Assembly: GCA_026004655.1 (NCBI GenBank)
Contig: BPJO01000023.1
Span: 1 to 46,198 of the forward strand
Length of the DNA stretch: 46,198 nucleotides
From: Phycisphaerae bacterium
GTDB taxonomy: Bacteria > Planctomycetota > Phycisphaerae > Tepidisphaerales > Tepidisphaeraceae
Reading direction: 5' to 3'
The notes beneath the pieces are model-generated. The model saw only the letters and a list, made by a program, of their open reading frames with translations. It did not search any database and was not told where the DNA came from. The translations under genes were made by a program, and so were the position numbers. Each line of letters opens with the position of its first letter. Within the stretch, counting starts at the first letter, position 1. This document shows positions 19,706 to 29,708 of the stretch, in pieces.

Positions 19706-22700
19706 ATGAGTCGTAGAGTCGTAGACATTCTCTTCAAGGCCAACGTTTCCGAGATCGAAAAGGCGCTCTCGGGAACCACTCGCCGTGTTCTGAATGAGCT
19801 TGCCGACACCTTCGGGAGAAACATTTCTCAAGCCACACACGACGAACTCATCAAATCGCTCAGATCGGTCTTTCGTGAGGTGAACGAGTCCGGCGGGTTT
19901 GTCATCGACCCCGCCCCGCTCTCATCCCTCGATAAATTCGTCGAGAGGATACAGAAGGTCAAGGAGGGGTTCACAGAGATCGACAGAACCACCGTATCTT
20001 CTATAGGTAAGTTGAACCGGCTCGCCGGTGAACTTGCCGCCCGGATAGAAAAGCTGCGCGAACGGGGCGCGTCTGAACTCGACGAGACGACGAAACGACG
20101 CGTTGCGGAGCTCGGATCTCAGATCGAACTCGTAAAGAGGCGCTTTCAAGAGGCCGGGGCGGCGCTCCCGAAAGAGATCGTCAACGCCGAGCGGGCGCTC
20201 GATCGCCTTTCTTCCGAGATCGACTCGGTGAAGCCGAGCGGAGCGCTCGTCAACACGTTCGCCCGTATTCGAGACAACGTTTCGGAAGCTCTCGATAGGC
20301 TTCAGAACGTGGACGTACCGGCGTCCTCTTCCCTAAAGTCCCTTTTGGAGGACTTTTCCCGGTTCCGCGCCGAGGCGGCCGCTCTTGCGGAGAGCGGAGG
20401 CCCGGTTCCCCAGAAATTCATAGAACGGGCGAAAGAACTGTCCGCTCGTGTGGCCGAGATCAAGGGTTCTCTGACCGAGTTGACGGGCCGTGAACCCATT
20501 TTTCTCGACAAGGTTTCTTCAGACCTTCAGAAGCTCGCCGATAGGGCGCAGAATCTTAGTGCATTCACCTTACCGTCAACCATTACCGAAAGTAATGTAG
20601 AAGAAGTTCGCGGCCGTATCGCCTCGCTGGCGAGAGAGTTCGAAAAGGCGGGAAAGCCGCTCCCGGAAGCCCTCAGAGCGGCGGGCGCTCTCTTTGACCG
20701 ACTGATCCAGTCCTCGGATAGGCTTAGGGCAAAGGTTGCCCCCCTCGCCCGCGAGTTCAAAGAGTTCCGATTCGGCGGGGACGTTATCATCGACGACGAG
20801 CAGCTGCAATTTCTGCGGGCTCGTCTTTCAGAGATCAGTAAGAGTCTCGGCGTAAATATAAAGACCGGCATAGAGTCGGGGATCGAATCGGTTACGCTGT
20901 CGGATTTGCTCGACGACTTCGAACTTCTCGGCAAGAAGGCCGCCGAAGCCGGTGAGAGCCTGACCACGGAACTCTCTAGGGCCGCCGGAATGGTGGACAA
21001 TATCGTCCAACGGATGGCGGAACTCGGGTCTGATGCGAAGAAGGCGGCCCGCAAGTCCCTTGTGGGCTCTCTGCTCGGGGCGCAAGATCCGAGAGACATA
21101 GATCTGCAGTTGCAAGTCGTTGAACAAATGCAGCGGCGTCTGGCCGAACTCAACGTTCAGTTCAAAGGTAACGCTGCGCAAGCCCTCAAAAACGCCGGTT
21201 CCAACCGCGAGCTTGCCGACTCCGTTCGTATGGCGAACCGGGAGATCGTGGACATGCTGCAGAACGCCGGGCTCTACGTTCGAGCGCTTGCGGAGGCTTC
21301 TTCGAACACGGAACTGTTCTCAAGTATCCTTCCGGAAGCCGCCGCTGCCATCGAACAAGTGGAGGTGAAGATGCAGCAGATGGCGAAGGAATTCGACTTC
21401 GCGCAAACCCAGTTTTCCCGGAGCCGCCTCGTGCTGCTCTCTTTCACGCAAACCATTCAAGACTTGCCGTTCGGGATCATCGGTGCAGCCAACAACATTC
21501 AACAGTTGGCGCTCTCCCTCACCGTTCTCGCCTCCGGCTCCAACGACGTTCGCGCCGAACTGAAGAAGCTGGTGCGGGACTTATTCTCACTCAAGGGATT
21601 CCTCATCCCGTTCGCCGTCACCCTTATCACGACGGCCATTCTGACGTGGGAGCGGTGGGGGGAGAAGATCAAGGAAATCGGGCTCAGATTCAAGGGCCTT
21701 TCCTCGGAAATGATCGAACTCAAGAAGAGTATCGAAAAACTGAACATTACGGGAACGTTGTCCGACCTATCCAGAAGCGTTACAGACTTCAACAACAAGT
21801 TAGATTTGTTGCGGAAGCAGATCGAACTAATTAGGAACGTTACTGCCAAGTCTGGCCCTATGGCAGGCTCGCGTGGATTTACATCAGAACTTATTGTAGG
21901 TTTCCAAATCTCTTCTACAGTAGAGAAGTTTGTATCCTCTATCTCAGAAGTTCTTCGGGGAAACGAGGAACTCTTGCGTATTTTTGCGGAATTGTCTCGG
22001 CCGGGGGCCGATGTCGAAGAAGTGCTTGCAAAAATATCTGAGCGGTCCAGAGATTTTGGGGATATTCTTACGGACTCTCAGAAAGATATCATCAGCCTTT
22101 CAAACGAGCTTGAGGCCTTTGTCAATATTCTGGATACCGTCGACAAAGCCGTAACCGATGAGTTGCGCAGCAATTTCAAAGAGATGGGTGTAGACGTCGA
22201 CCGACTTAGAGAGGCCTTCTCTGACGTTCTCGATCAGTCTCGAACCATCACCAGAACGGTGATCGATATAGGGAATTCCCTCCACGATCTTTCCGAGGGA
22301 ATACGAGACGCAACCTTGCGCTTCCCGGAGATGGCGGACGAGGCCAGAGAGGCTTTTTCCGTCATCGAAAAGAACGTCAAGGATAGGGCGCGTCTGGATT
22401 TCATTACGGGCGAGTTGGAGAAGCTTTCCAGGCTGCAGACGAAACCCGATCTCAACGAGTCGGAGCGGAACCGCATAACGATCACCATTACTTCGCTTGA
22501 GAAGGAGTTGAGGGATCTCGAAAGCAATCTCGACGGTAGGGTCATCCCTACCGTCGAGGAAGCCGTGGAAGCCACGTTGAACTACGTGTCTGCGCAGAGT
22601 GAACTCAACGAGCGGATCGAGGAAAACCGGATCAAGCTGGCCAATCTAGATCCGTTCTCTCGCAGACACTTTTCCAACGTTCTGGAGTTAAAGACCGAAA

Positions 22701-24283
22701 TTCTCAACGCGGAAAAAGAACTGTCGAAACTTAATTTCGAGTTCGCCACCGGAGCCATCACGCAAGGCCAGTTTTTGCGCGAAAGTAAACGGGTTGAAAG
22801 GGAGCTAGAGGCGCTGCACTTCGAGTTCACCCGATTGAGCGAGGTGGCGGATTTAAACGCCGCCATCGCGTCGCTCAATACGCTGAAGGACGCCCTTCGG
22901 GACTCGGCTGACGTTGAACGTTTCGCCGAGGTGTCGCAGAGTCTCGTCGAGCATATGGTGGCCCTCTCGGTAGCCACCGGCGAGGTCAAAGAGTCTCTCT
23001 CGGACGAGCTTGCTGCGGGTCTTTCTCGTGTGAACCGCCGCGAACTTGCCGAATTCGTCGGCAAATTGGCCGAGGCCGACGTTCTAACCCGCCGCCTTTC
23101 CGAAACCGGTTTTACGCGGCTTTCGGCGGCGCTGGAATCGCTGTCGCTTGGCGACCTCGCATCGGCCTTTTCCGAGGTCAACAAGGAAATGGAAAGGCTT
23201 ACCCGCGAGATCGAGGCTGCCGGTGAAAGTGAAGAAGCTCGCAAGGCCGTTTTCGAAAGTTTCTTCGAGCGGTTCCTTCCCAACGAAGAGGTTGTCGAAG
23301 ACCTCGACAAGATTCGAGAGTTGCTTAAAAGGCGGTTCTCGGAGTTCGCCGCCGCCGTGGTAGAGGCCCGCAACGAGGCCATCATCAATGCCGTCAATCA
23401 GAACCGTAAGTCGCTCGGCTCCTTTTTCGACCTTTTCGGGGCGGCCACACTACAGACCGAGGCCGAGCGCCTCCGCTCGATGGCCGATCAGATACGGCAG
23501 ATCATCGAGACCATGTTGGAAGGCCTCGGCGACAAGGCCGACGAGGAAACCAGAAAGGTCATTGACGCAATGAAGCGTCTGGCCGATGAGATGGAAAATA
23601 AGGCCGCCGAACTCGAATCCAAGGGCGGGCGCTTTGCGTCTGCCGTGGCGTCCTTTTTTGCCAATCAAGAGGTTTCGAACGCCATCAACTCGCTCGGTGA
23701 ACTGTCCGACTCCCTCTTGCGTCTGGAAGAACAGAAGTTCGAGGAACGAAAACGGATCTTGATGGAGCAAGGGCTTACCGAAGAAGAAGCCGCCCGCCGT
23801 GCCGAGATAGCTTCCCGTTCCGGCCTCAAGCGCGCCAAAGCCATCGCCAAGGCAACTATCTGGATTCAAGGGTTGCAAGAACTTTCCGGTCTTACCGCAA
23901 GCATAGCTACCGACCCGACGATACCCTTCTTCGCCAAGTTGGGACTGATCGCGCTCCATACGGCCGCCACGATGATGCGTATTCGTCAGAGGATATCGGC
24001 CCTCGACCGCGTTGGTTCTTCGCCGGGAACCTCCGCTCCCAGGAACATAGACCGTGGCACCATCGTACAAGACAACCCGTTCGACACCCGCGTTACATCC
24101 TCCAACCGCGTTTCGGCGGCCGCCGACCGTGCCGCCGATGCCGTCGCCATCAAGGATTTGAACGAGAAGATGGACGAGTTGATCGGCGCTGTCAAGGAGG
24201 GCCTTCGCGTGGATGCGGAGAAGGCGTCCCGTATCGTCGAAACGGGTCTGTCCAGTAAAGCGTACGTGAGGGGGGCGTTATGA
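19706..24283 (+). CDS. Tape measure protein
   Basis: A 1,525-residue protein, mostly long helices and coiled coil rich in Glu, Leu, Arg and Ala. A hydrophobic segment (LIPFAVTLITTAILTW, about residue 635) is typical of tape measures that insert in the membrane at DNA ejection. It follows the chaperone pair and precedes tail tip genes. At the usual 1.5 angstroms per residue the length implies a tail of roughly 0.2 micrometres. No peptidoglycan hydrolase motif is obvious. Confidence 0.92.
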   Translation: MSRRVVDILFKANVSEIEKALSGTTRRVLNELADTFGRNISQATHDELIKSLRSVFREVNESGGFVIDPAPLSSLDKFVERIQKVKEGFTEIDRTTVSSIGKLNRLAGELAARIEKLRERGASELDETTKRRVAELGSQIELVKRRFQEAGAALPKEIVNAERALDRLSSEIDSVKPSGALVNTFARIRDNVSEALDRLQNVDVPASSSLKSLLEDFSRFRAEAAALAESGGPVPQKFIERAKELSARVAEIKGSLTELTGREPIFLDKVSSDLQKLADRAQNLSAFTLPSTITESNVEEVRGRIASLAREFEKAGKPLPEALRAAGALFDRLIQSSDRLRAKVAPLAREFKEFRFGGDVIIDDEQLQFLRARLSEISKSLGVNIKTGIESGIESVTLSDLLDDFELLGKKAAEAGESLTTELSRAAGMVDNIVQRMAELGSDAKKAARKSLVGSLLGAQDPRDIDLQLQVVEQMQRRLAELNVQFKGNAAQALKNAGSNRELADSVRMANREIVDMLQNAGLYVRALAEASSNTELFSSILPEAAAAIEQVEVKMQQMAKEFDFAQTQFSRSRLVLLSFTQTIQDLPFGIIGAANNIQQLALSLTVLASGSNDVRAELKKLVRDLFSLKGFLIPFAVTLITTAILTWERWGEKIKEIGLRFKGLSSEMIELKKSIEKLNITGTLSDLSRSVTDFNNKLDLLRKQIELIRNVTAKSGPMAGSRGFTSELIVGFQISSTVEKFVSSISEVLRGNEELLRIFAELSRPGADVEEVLAKISERSRDFGDILTDSQKDIISLSNELEAFVNILDTVDKAVTDELRSNFKEMGVDVDRLREAFSDVLDQSRTITRTVIDIGNSLHDLSEGIRDATLRFPEMADEAREAFSVIEKNVKDRARLDFITGELEKLSRLQTKPDLNESERNRITITITSLEKELRDLESNLDGRVIPTVEEAVEATLNYVSAQSELNERIEENRIKLANLDPFSRRHFSNVLELKTEILNAEKELSKLNFEFATGAITQGQFLRESKRVERELEALHFEFTRLSEVADLNAAIASLNTLKDALRDSADVERFAEVSQSLVEHMVALSVATGEVKESLSDELAAGLSRVNRRELAEFVGKLAEADVLTRRLSETGFTRLSAALESLSLGDLASAFSEVNKEMERLTREIEAAGESEEARKAVFESFFERFLPNEEVVEDLDKIRELLKRRFSEFAAAVVEARNEAIINAVNQNRKSLGSFFDLFGAATLQTEAERLRSMADQIRQIIETMLEGLGDKADEETRKVIDAMKRLADEMENKAAELESKGGRFASAVASFFANQEVSNAINSLGELSDSLLRLEEQKFEERKRILMEQGLTEEEAARRAEIASRSGLKRAKAIAKATIWIQGLQELSGLTASIATDPTIPFFAKLGLIALHTAATMMRIRQRISALDRVGSSPGTSAPRNIDRGTIVQDNPFDTRVTSSNRVSAAADRAADAVAIKDLNEKMDELIGAVKEGLRVDAEKASRIVETGLSSKAYVRGAL
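22529..22558. other. 13-bp perfect hairpin in tape measure gene
   Basis: CTCGACGGTAGGG and CCCTACCGTCGAG flank a TCAT loop. Confidence 0.9.
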
Positions 24284-27222
24284 TCGAGATCTTCAAGAAA
24301 CTGAACCCGTCCGTCAAGTATGTTCTCGACGGCGAGTTCAGCGGCGAACTGTCTACGAAGACGTTCATCGTTCCCGGCCTCAAAACCGATCTAAAAAGCG
24401 GATCGGTCAAGGCGTCTTCCTACACGACGGGCGGGGTGAGGAAGTTTATGACCCCCTCCTTTTTCGAGTCGTACACAGACCCCTTCGGAGACCCGTTCAT
24501 CGTTCAGTTCTACGACGAGGATTCGAACAAGGTGGGAGCCGGTATCATCGACCCGGACAGCGTAGTTTACGACTATGCCACAAGGGAGACCTCTTTCAAC
24601 GTGGTTTCTCCGCTGTGGCTTCTCGGGAAGAAGGAGGGGTTGGAGGGCAGGGACGTACTCAAAATAAAACCGCTCGGCTTCGAGTATAGAGAAACGGGGG
24701 GTGAGATTTTCCCCGTTTTCAAACTGAACAACGAGTCTAGGACGGACGCGTGGGTTGTAGGGGACTATATCGAGTCGTCCATCGGCATAGGGAAGATACA
24801 CGCCAAACAGTATGAAGACGACTTCATTCTATACTTCGTCGAGGGGAACGTTGGTAGGTCTATCTCTGTTCCCGGCACGGTCAACTTGGTGTACAGACAG
24901 GGCGGCGTCATCACTAGCGTTGACGTTATATTGGAGCCCACGACAATCTCCTTTTATAGTGTCGATTTAAACAGACAGTTTTTCGCCGCCCTCGTTATCG
25001 GTTCTAACTCATATGCGTGTAGGGCCGCCGTCAGCTTTTCCGGCAACGTTCTCGGCGGCTTTGCGTTTAGGGGCCACTTCACCTTCGTAGCGGACTCCCC
25101 CTCTTCTCTGGCCTCCGGCACGGCCGTGACGGCGAACTTCTTCCTTCTTAACGACACGGAGGACGATTCGGAAGGGGGCCTCACCGACATCATGTTCATA
25201 TCGCGCCAGTACTTCAACACAAACATGACGTCTAATGAAGGCGAATCTGTGGACAAGTTTCTGAAGGAGCTTCTGCCCAACGTCTCCCCGATATTTTCTC
25301 CCGGAAGCATAACATATTCCGCATCCTCCGGGGATGCCGTTCTGAAGGTTCACCCGGCGGCCGTGCCGCCCACCAACGCTATGGAGGCGTTCGAAGCCCT
25401 TCTTGCGGCGGCGGCGGCGAAGGCCCTTGTAACGTGGACGGACGGGGAGCAGCCCGTCACGGTGATTACCACCCCGCTCACCCACTCGTCGGGCACCCCC
25501 GTCGATATTGGCGTCAACGTCAAATCCCTCACTCGCACCGTTCCCAACATTCGCAGGGATGGCGTCACCATTTCGTACAAAGGTGACAACCTAACGAAGA
25601 ATCACAAAGGGTGGTTTCCGTCGTATCTAACGTCGGCCCCGGACTCTTCGGACACCATCAAGATCTCGGCGTGCTATCCAGCCGCATCGGTGACGAAGAC
25701 GGATAGGGGGGATTTTCTTTCACCGGACTTAACTGAGATTTCACGAATTTATCACGAATTTTATACCGCGTTTTTGAGCGATTGGGAGGCAGAGGTTTAT
25801 TACGGCAGCGTAGAGCCGCTTACCGGAAGTCTGGTCGACATATCCGTAGAGTCTGTCGATGCCGATACCGGGGATGCATCTTTTTCCACGGTTACATTTT
25901 TCGTGGTGTCCGACAGCGTAGATCCTAAGAACGGCACCCACAAACTGAAACTGTGGAGCACGTCCAATCCGCCCCCGGCACCCTCCAAGCTGGCCTACAT
26001 CGTCGGTTCCCCGCTGCTTTTCAGAGACGGCAGCATAACGTACACCTTATACGCCAACTCCGGCGACGAGTCGGTGGATCAAGTTACGTGGCGCGTGTGG
26101 AGCGCTGCTGCGGGCGGCTCTCTTCTACACAGTCAAGTAAAAACAACGGGTTACGAAACCTTCAGTATTTCCGGTGACGACGGGCCTTACAACCCCTATG
26201 CCAGAATATGGGTCGAGGCCGAGGTTCGGTTTACCCCCTCCATGACAACGGTTACCACCGACCGTTTCATGACGTTTCTCATAACTCCAACCTCCGGGTT
26301 TACGTATACGGCACCCTTGAAAGGGAGGATCAACACGATCGCCGGTATCATCGAATCGGGCGATATCGGCGGTCGGTTCTCTACGGGGGTAGATGGGCGC
26401 GAAACCATTTTCGGGCAGATAGATGCGAGCGTCGTCAGAACCCCGTACGCTTACGAAAGCGCCGTAGTCAATAAAGATTTCGAGGACGCCCCCGATCTGA
26501 ACGGTTGGTCTGTTACGACAATCAATAACGGAGTTGCAGAAATCATAACCGACGGCGCTTACGGCAAGATTCTCCAGTTGAGGGTTCCGGCTTCCGGCAA
26601 CCCGGTGGTGTCCGGCGTTCTCGTAGAACAAACGGTTACGTACACTAACGGCATACCGGGAGAGTTGTGCTCGGCCTTTATCATCAACGACCCCACGGAC
26701 ATTCTCACTACGAACAATAATTATTCAACGTACGGATATATAAGGATTACGGATTCTTCCGACACAACCCTTGCCGAAGTTGTGTGGGGAGATATCGTGT
26801 TGTATCTGTGGGGCGGTTACGGAAAGGATTTGTTACAGTTCAACCTTCCCGCAGATAAGACCGTGAAGTATAAGTTTTACATGGAGATCCAGGAGGACAC
26901 GATCGCGACATCGAACGCGGTGTGGAAATTTTCTCTCGTCGATGATAGAATCATTACGGATAGAAACGTTTATATAACTCAGTACGGTGTCGAGGTGGGC
27001 ACCCAGTACGGTAAAACCTCCTTTACGGTAGACGAGTCCGTTTTCAGAGGGCTGGCATCTTTCGTTTTCGGCGGTATGTACGTAAGCGACGATATAAACT
27101 TCGATGTTGACTCTCTTCTGGAACTAGGTAGCGGCGTATTATATTTGAAGAACGGTAAGTTGTACTTCCGGTACAAAAAATTGGACGGCACATTTACTAC
27201 AAAAGAGGTTATGATGGTGTGA
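24280..27222 (+). CDS. Tail tip / baseplate-like protein
   Basis: A 980-residue protein whose ATG overlaps the tape measure stop (ATGA). Position right after the tape measure suggests a distal-tail or hub protein. The N-terminal 150 residues (VKYVLDGEFSGELSTKTF...) look like a beta-barrel tail domain; the C-terminal 250 residues have a lectin-like sandwich pattern (DAPDLNGWSVTTINNGVAEI). No enzyme motif recognised. Confidence 0.65.
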   Translation: MIEIFKKLNPSVKYVLDGEFSGELSTKTFIVPGLKTDLKSGSVKASSYTTGGVRKFMTPSFFESYTDPFGDPFIVQFYDEDSNKVGAGIIDPDSVVYDYATRETSFNVVSPLWLLGKKEGLEGRDVLKIKPLGFEYRETGGEIFPVFKLNNESRTDAWVVGDYIESSIGIGKIHAKQYEDDFILYFVEGNVGRSISVPGTVNLVYRQGGVITSVDVILEPTTISFYSVDLNRQFFAALVIGSNSYACRAAVSFSGNVLGGFAFRGHFTFVADSPSSLASGTAVTANFFLLNDTEDDSEGGLTDIMFISRQYFNTNMTSNEGESVDKFLKELLPNVSPIFSPGSITYSASSGDAVLKVHPAAVPPTNAMEAFEALLAAAAAKALVTWTDGEQPVTVITTPLTHSSGTPVDIGVNVKSLTRTVPNIRRDGVTISYKGDNLTKNHKGWFPSYLTSAPDSSDTIKISACYPAASVTKTDRGDFLSPDLTEISRIYHEFYTAFLSDWEAEVYYGSVEPLTGSLVDISVESVDADTGDASFSTVTFFVVSDSVDPKNGTHKLKLWSTSNPPPAPSKLAYIVGSPLLFRDGSITYTLYANSGDESVDQVTWRVWSAAAGGSLLHSQVKTTGYETFSISGDDGPYNPYARIWVEAEVRFTPSMTTVTTDRFMTFLITPTSGFTYTAPLKGRINTIAGIIESGDIGGRFSTGVDGRETIFGQIDASVVRTPYAYESAVVNKDFEDAPDLNGWSVTTINNGVAEIITDGAYGKILQLRVPASGNPVVSGVLVEQTVTYTNGIPGELCSAFIINDPTDILTTNNNYSTYGYIRITDSSDTTLAEVVWGDIVLYLWGGYGKDLLQFNLPADKTVKYKFYMEIQEDTIATSNAVWKFSLVDDRIITDRNVYITQYGVEVGTQYGKTSFTVDESVFRGLASFVFGGMYVSDDINFDVDSLLELGSGVLYLKNGKLYFRYKKLDGTFTTKEVMMV

Positions 27223-27491
27223 TGGAAGCTGTTCTTGGCAATTTAAAGGTGATTCTTGCCGCTATCGTGGGAGCCATATCCACTATAGTGGTCGGATATT
27301 TTACGAGGCGTTCTACGTTAGATAAAACCATTAACGAGAGGATAGATACTCTTGTGTCGTCCTTGAGTAATGAAATCTCCTACTGGAGAACTAAATACAT
27401 GGAACTCGAACGGGAAGTCAATGAACTTAGGTTCGAGGTCTTAAGACTTAAATATGAACTAGATAGGTATAAAAATGGCGAAACTGCTTGA
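27222..27491 (+). CDS. Single-TM coiled-coil protein, possible holin-associated
   Basis: An 89-residue protein with one membrane segment (about 7-26, VILAAIVGAISTIVVGYF) then a heptad-like helix rich in Glu, Arg and Leu. ATG 27222 overlaps the upstream TGA; GTG 27219 is an alternative. It overlaps the next gene, a two-TM holin candidate, so it may be a holin partner or a membrane anchor. Confidence 0.6.
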   Translation: MEAVLGNLKVILAAIVGAISTIVVGYFTRRSTLDKTINERIDTLVSSLSNEISYWRTKYMELEREVNELRFEVLRLKYELDRYKNGETA

Positions 27492-27699
27492 CGAAATCAA
27501 GGGATCCCGGCACTATATCGTAGTGTTTTCGGTGATTATCCCAACGGTTCTGGCCGGTTTGTATATCAGCATCAAATCCGGCGACATCGATATGCTGGTG
27601 TCGTTCGTGAAGAGCATGGAAGAGCTTCTTTACGGATGCGCCGCCGTGATCGCCGGTGCCAAGGCCGCCACGTATCTCGAAACTAAAAACGCTAAGTGA
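27475..27699 (+). CDS. Holin candidate, two membrane segments
   Basis: A 74-residue protein with hydrophobic segments at about 14-33 and 51-67 and a charged C-terminus (TYLETKNAK), consistent with a small holin that would let the M15 endolysin reach the wall. The endolysin itself is far away at 2.3 kb. Assignment is from topology and neighbourhood only. Confidence 0.6.
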   Translation: MAKLLDEIKGSRHYIVVFSVIIPTVLAGLYISIKSGDIDMLVSFVKSMEELLYGCAAVIAGAKAATYLETKNAK

Positions 27700-27700
27700 C

Positions 27701-28111
27701 ATGGCTACCCTTTCCACCGGTCTGCAAGGCGCAATGTTGGACGGACCCGGTTTCGGGGCGTTCTTCGATCAAGGTGCTCTTGCTAATCCAGCCAAGCTCG
27801 AAATTCTACATTCGGACGGTACCACCGTTCTCGTTACATTCAACCTTCCGGCAGACCCTTTTCCGGCGTCGAGCGGAAGCCCCCGATCCATCAGTTTGAG
27901 CGGGACTCCCATTTCCGCAACCGCCTCAGCTACGGGTACTGCCACCACGGCCCGGCTGCGCGGCCCGTCGAACACCACCGGGAACATCGAGATTGACGGC
28001 ATGACCGTCGGAACGTCGGGGACTCAGATCGTTATCGACAACACCTCGATCAATTCGGGTCAGAACGTCAATCTGAACTCGTTCACCGTCACCGCACCGT
28101 CAACAGCCTAA
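27701..28111 (+). CDS. Small virion or fibre-associated protein
   Basis: A 136-residue Ser/Thr/Gly-rich protein; ATG 27701 follows the holin candidate by one base. Repeated beta-type stretches (SISLSGTPISATASATGTA) suggest a structural protein. Similar in style to the fibre gene downstream. Confidence 0.55.
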   Translation: MATLSTGLQGAMLDGPGFGAFFDQGALANPAKLEILHSDGTTVLVTFNLPADPFPASSGSPRSISLSGTPISATASATGTATTARLRGPSNTTGNIEIDGMTVGTSGTQIVIDNTSINSGQNVNLNSFTVTAPSTA

Positions 28112-28123
28112 ACCTTTTGAACC

Positions 28124-28465
28124 ATGCCAGTTACACCGGAAGTCAGACGGCACGCCAATATGGTGCCGTCTTTTACTAGAAGCCTTGCCTCTCTGGCCGA
28201 CCAGGCTTCTAGAATCGTTGAGAGTTGGAACATCAACGGCGTCTCGGCCGATCTTGCCGACCTTACCGATGAGAGTAACGTCACCGGAGACGCCGATAGA
28301 ATCATAACGAAGGCCGAACTTCTCGACGGCATCACGCTGATGGCGTCCATTGCGTTCTATCTCAGAAACCTTACCGGCAGTTTGCCTACGTTGACCGCAC
28401 TTGAGACGCCGCCTCTTAGCGCCAGCGATTTGAGGCAGTATGTCAACAAGCTGAGTTATATCTGA
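28124..28465 (+). CDS. Hypothetical tail-region protein
   Basis: A 113-residue mostly helical protein, MPVTPEVRRHANMVPSFTRS. No domain recognised. The first 90 bases contain two consecutive perfect hairpins (28146-28170, 8 bp, and 28176-28212, 10 bp). Confidence 0.55.
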   Translation: MPVTPEVRRHANMVPSFTRSLASLADQASRIVESWNINGVSADLADLTDESNVTGDADRIITKAELLDGITLMASIAFYLRNLTGSLPTLTALETPPLSASDLRQYVNKLSYI

Positions 28466-28479
28466 ACCAGATGCCTTAA

Positions 28480-29259
28480 ATGGGTAAGACGCTCACCGGA
28501 CATAGCCTCAACAGCGGCCTACTCGTCGCCATCTACCCCGACCCGTCGGAGCCTGATCTGGGGCTGGGCGACCTCGCCACGAGCGACGGGGCGCAGAATG
28601 CCACGCTCGTTGGCTCTGCCAGCGTGGCTAGTAGTGCCACGATGTTCGGCAAAATTACATTGCCGGGCACCGATACGAACTACGCGTGGCTACAGTCGCC
28701 GCTCACCAACCCGCAGCCGTTCACGATCAACGTATGGGTGACGATACCCGACCCCACCACCCTTGGAACGCGCCGCCCGATGATCTGGGGCATCAACCAG
28801 AGCGATGACAGTACCAATCAGCGTATCGCCGCATTTTTAAACGAGGATACCAACAGCGGCCGTTTGTCGTTTCGGTTCATGGATGGCACCAACGCCGGGG
28901 GGAAGGCGGGCGTGCAGTCTAATGTCATCTCCGGCGGCACGCACATGCTCACGTGTGTATGGAACGGCGTGAGTGGTCCGCCCGACATTTATGTCGACGG
29001 CGTTCTGAATGAGTGGAGTCAATACGGTGGAACTCCGTCCTCCAACTGGGGCGGCAAGATGGTCGCCGGGGCGGACATCATCGGCACGCAACTGGAGCCA
29101 TTAGCCTACGACCTACACGCGCTCCGCATCTACGACCGCACACTTTCCGCCGCCGAGGTAGCCGACCTCTACACCGCGGGCCTCTCGGGCGACTCGGCGC
29201 TGGTGACGAGCGGCACCACCATCACGTTTAAAGGACTCATTTACGAGAGAGGATACTGA
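28480..29259 (+). CDS. LamG/concanavalin-like lectin tail protein
   Basis: A 259-residue protein with the pattern of a laminin-G/ConA-type sandwich: FTINVWVTIPD, THMLTCVWNG, PDIYVDGVLNEW and LHALRIYDRTLSAAEVADLY, the last being the typical end of such domains. It probably binds host surface glycan as part of the tail fibre. Confidence 0.75.
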   Translation: MGKTLTGHSLNSGLLVAIYPDPSEPDLGLGDLATSDGAQNATLVGSASVASSATMFGKITLPGTDTNYAWLQSPLTNPQPFTINVWVTIPDPTTLGTRRPMIWGINQSDDSTNQRIAAFLNEDTNSGRLSFRFMDGTNAGGKAGVQSNVISGGTHMLTCVWNGVSGPPDIYVDGVLNEWSQYGGTPSSNWGGKMVAGADIIGTQLEPLAYDLHALRIYDRTLSAAEVADLYTAGLSGDSALVTSGTTITFKGLIYERGY

Positions 29260-29708
29260 TGCCAGCGACACCCAACGAGATCGTGACGCTGTGGAGCGCG
29301 ACCAATATCGCGGCCACGTCGCGCAAGGCCGCCGACTACGACAACACGGACGGAGCGGGCGGCGTCCTCATCAATGACGCCGCCTACGTCACCCTCACCG
29401 TGACATACGACGCGGCCACTACGATCACGGCCAACTCGGCCATCGCCTCCCTCTACGTGCTGCCCGAGGTGGACGGTACGTACCCCACCGGCGGGGACGG
29501 CACCGTGGGTATCAACACCGACCCGCAAGACGAGATGATCGTGGGTAGTTTCGTTGCCCGCAACCCGTCGGCCTCGGGCAGTGAGACGATGGCGCTCCCC
29601 GTGCGGCGGCTGCCTCCGAAGGGGTCCCGCTTCGTCGTGCGCAACAATAGCACCGAAACGCTGTCCAACACGTCCCTTAAGGCTCAGATGGTGCGTCTGC
29701 GTCCGTGA
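29259..29708 (+). CDS. Structural protein of the fibre cluster
   Basis: A 149-residue beta-rich protein, MPATPNEIVTLWSATNIAAT, with YVTLTVTYDAATTI and PKGSRFVVRNNS. It overlaps the previous gene by one base and the next by four. Similar small proteins occur beside fibre genes in phages; exact role unknown. Confidence 0.55.
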   Translation: MPATPNEIVTLWSATNIAATSRKAADYDNTDGAGGVLINDAAYVTLTVTYDAATTITANSAIASLYVLPEVDGTYPTGGDGTVGINTDPQDEMIVGSFVARNPSASGSETMALPVRRLPPKGSRFVVRNNSTETLSNTSLKAQMVRLRP

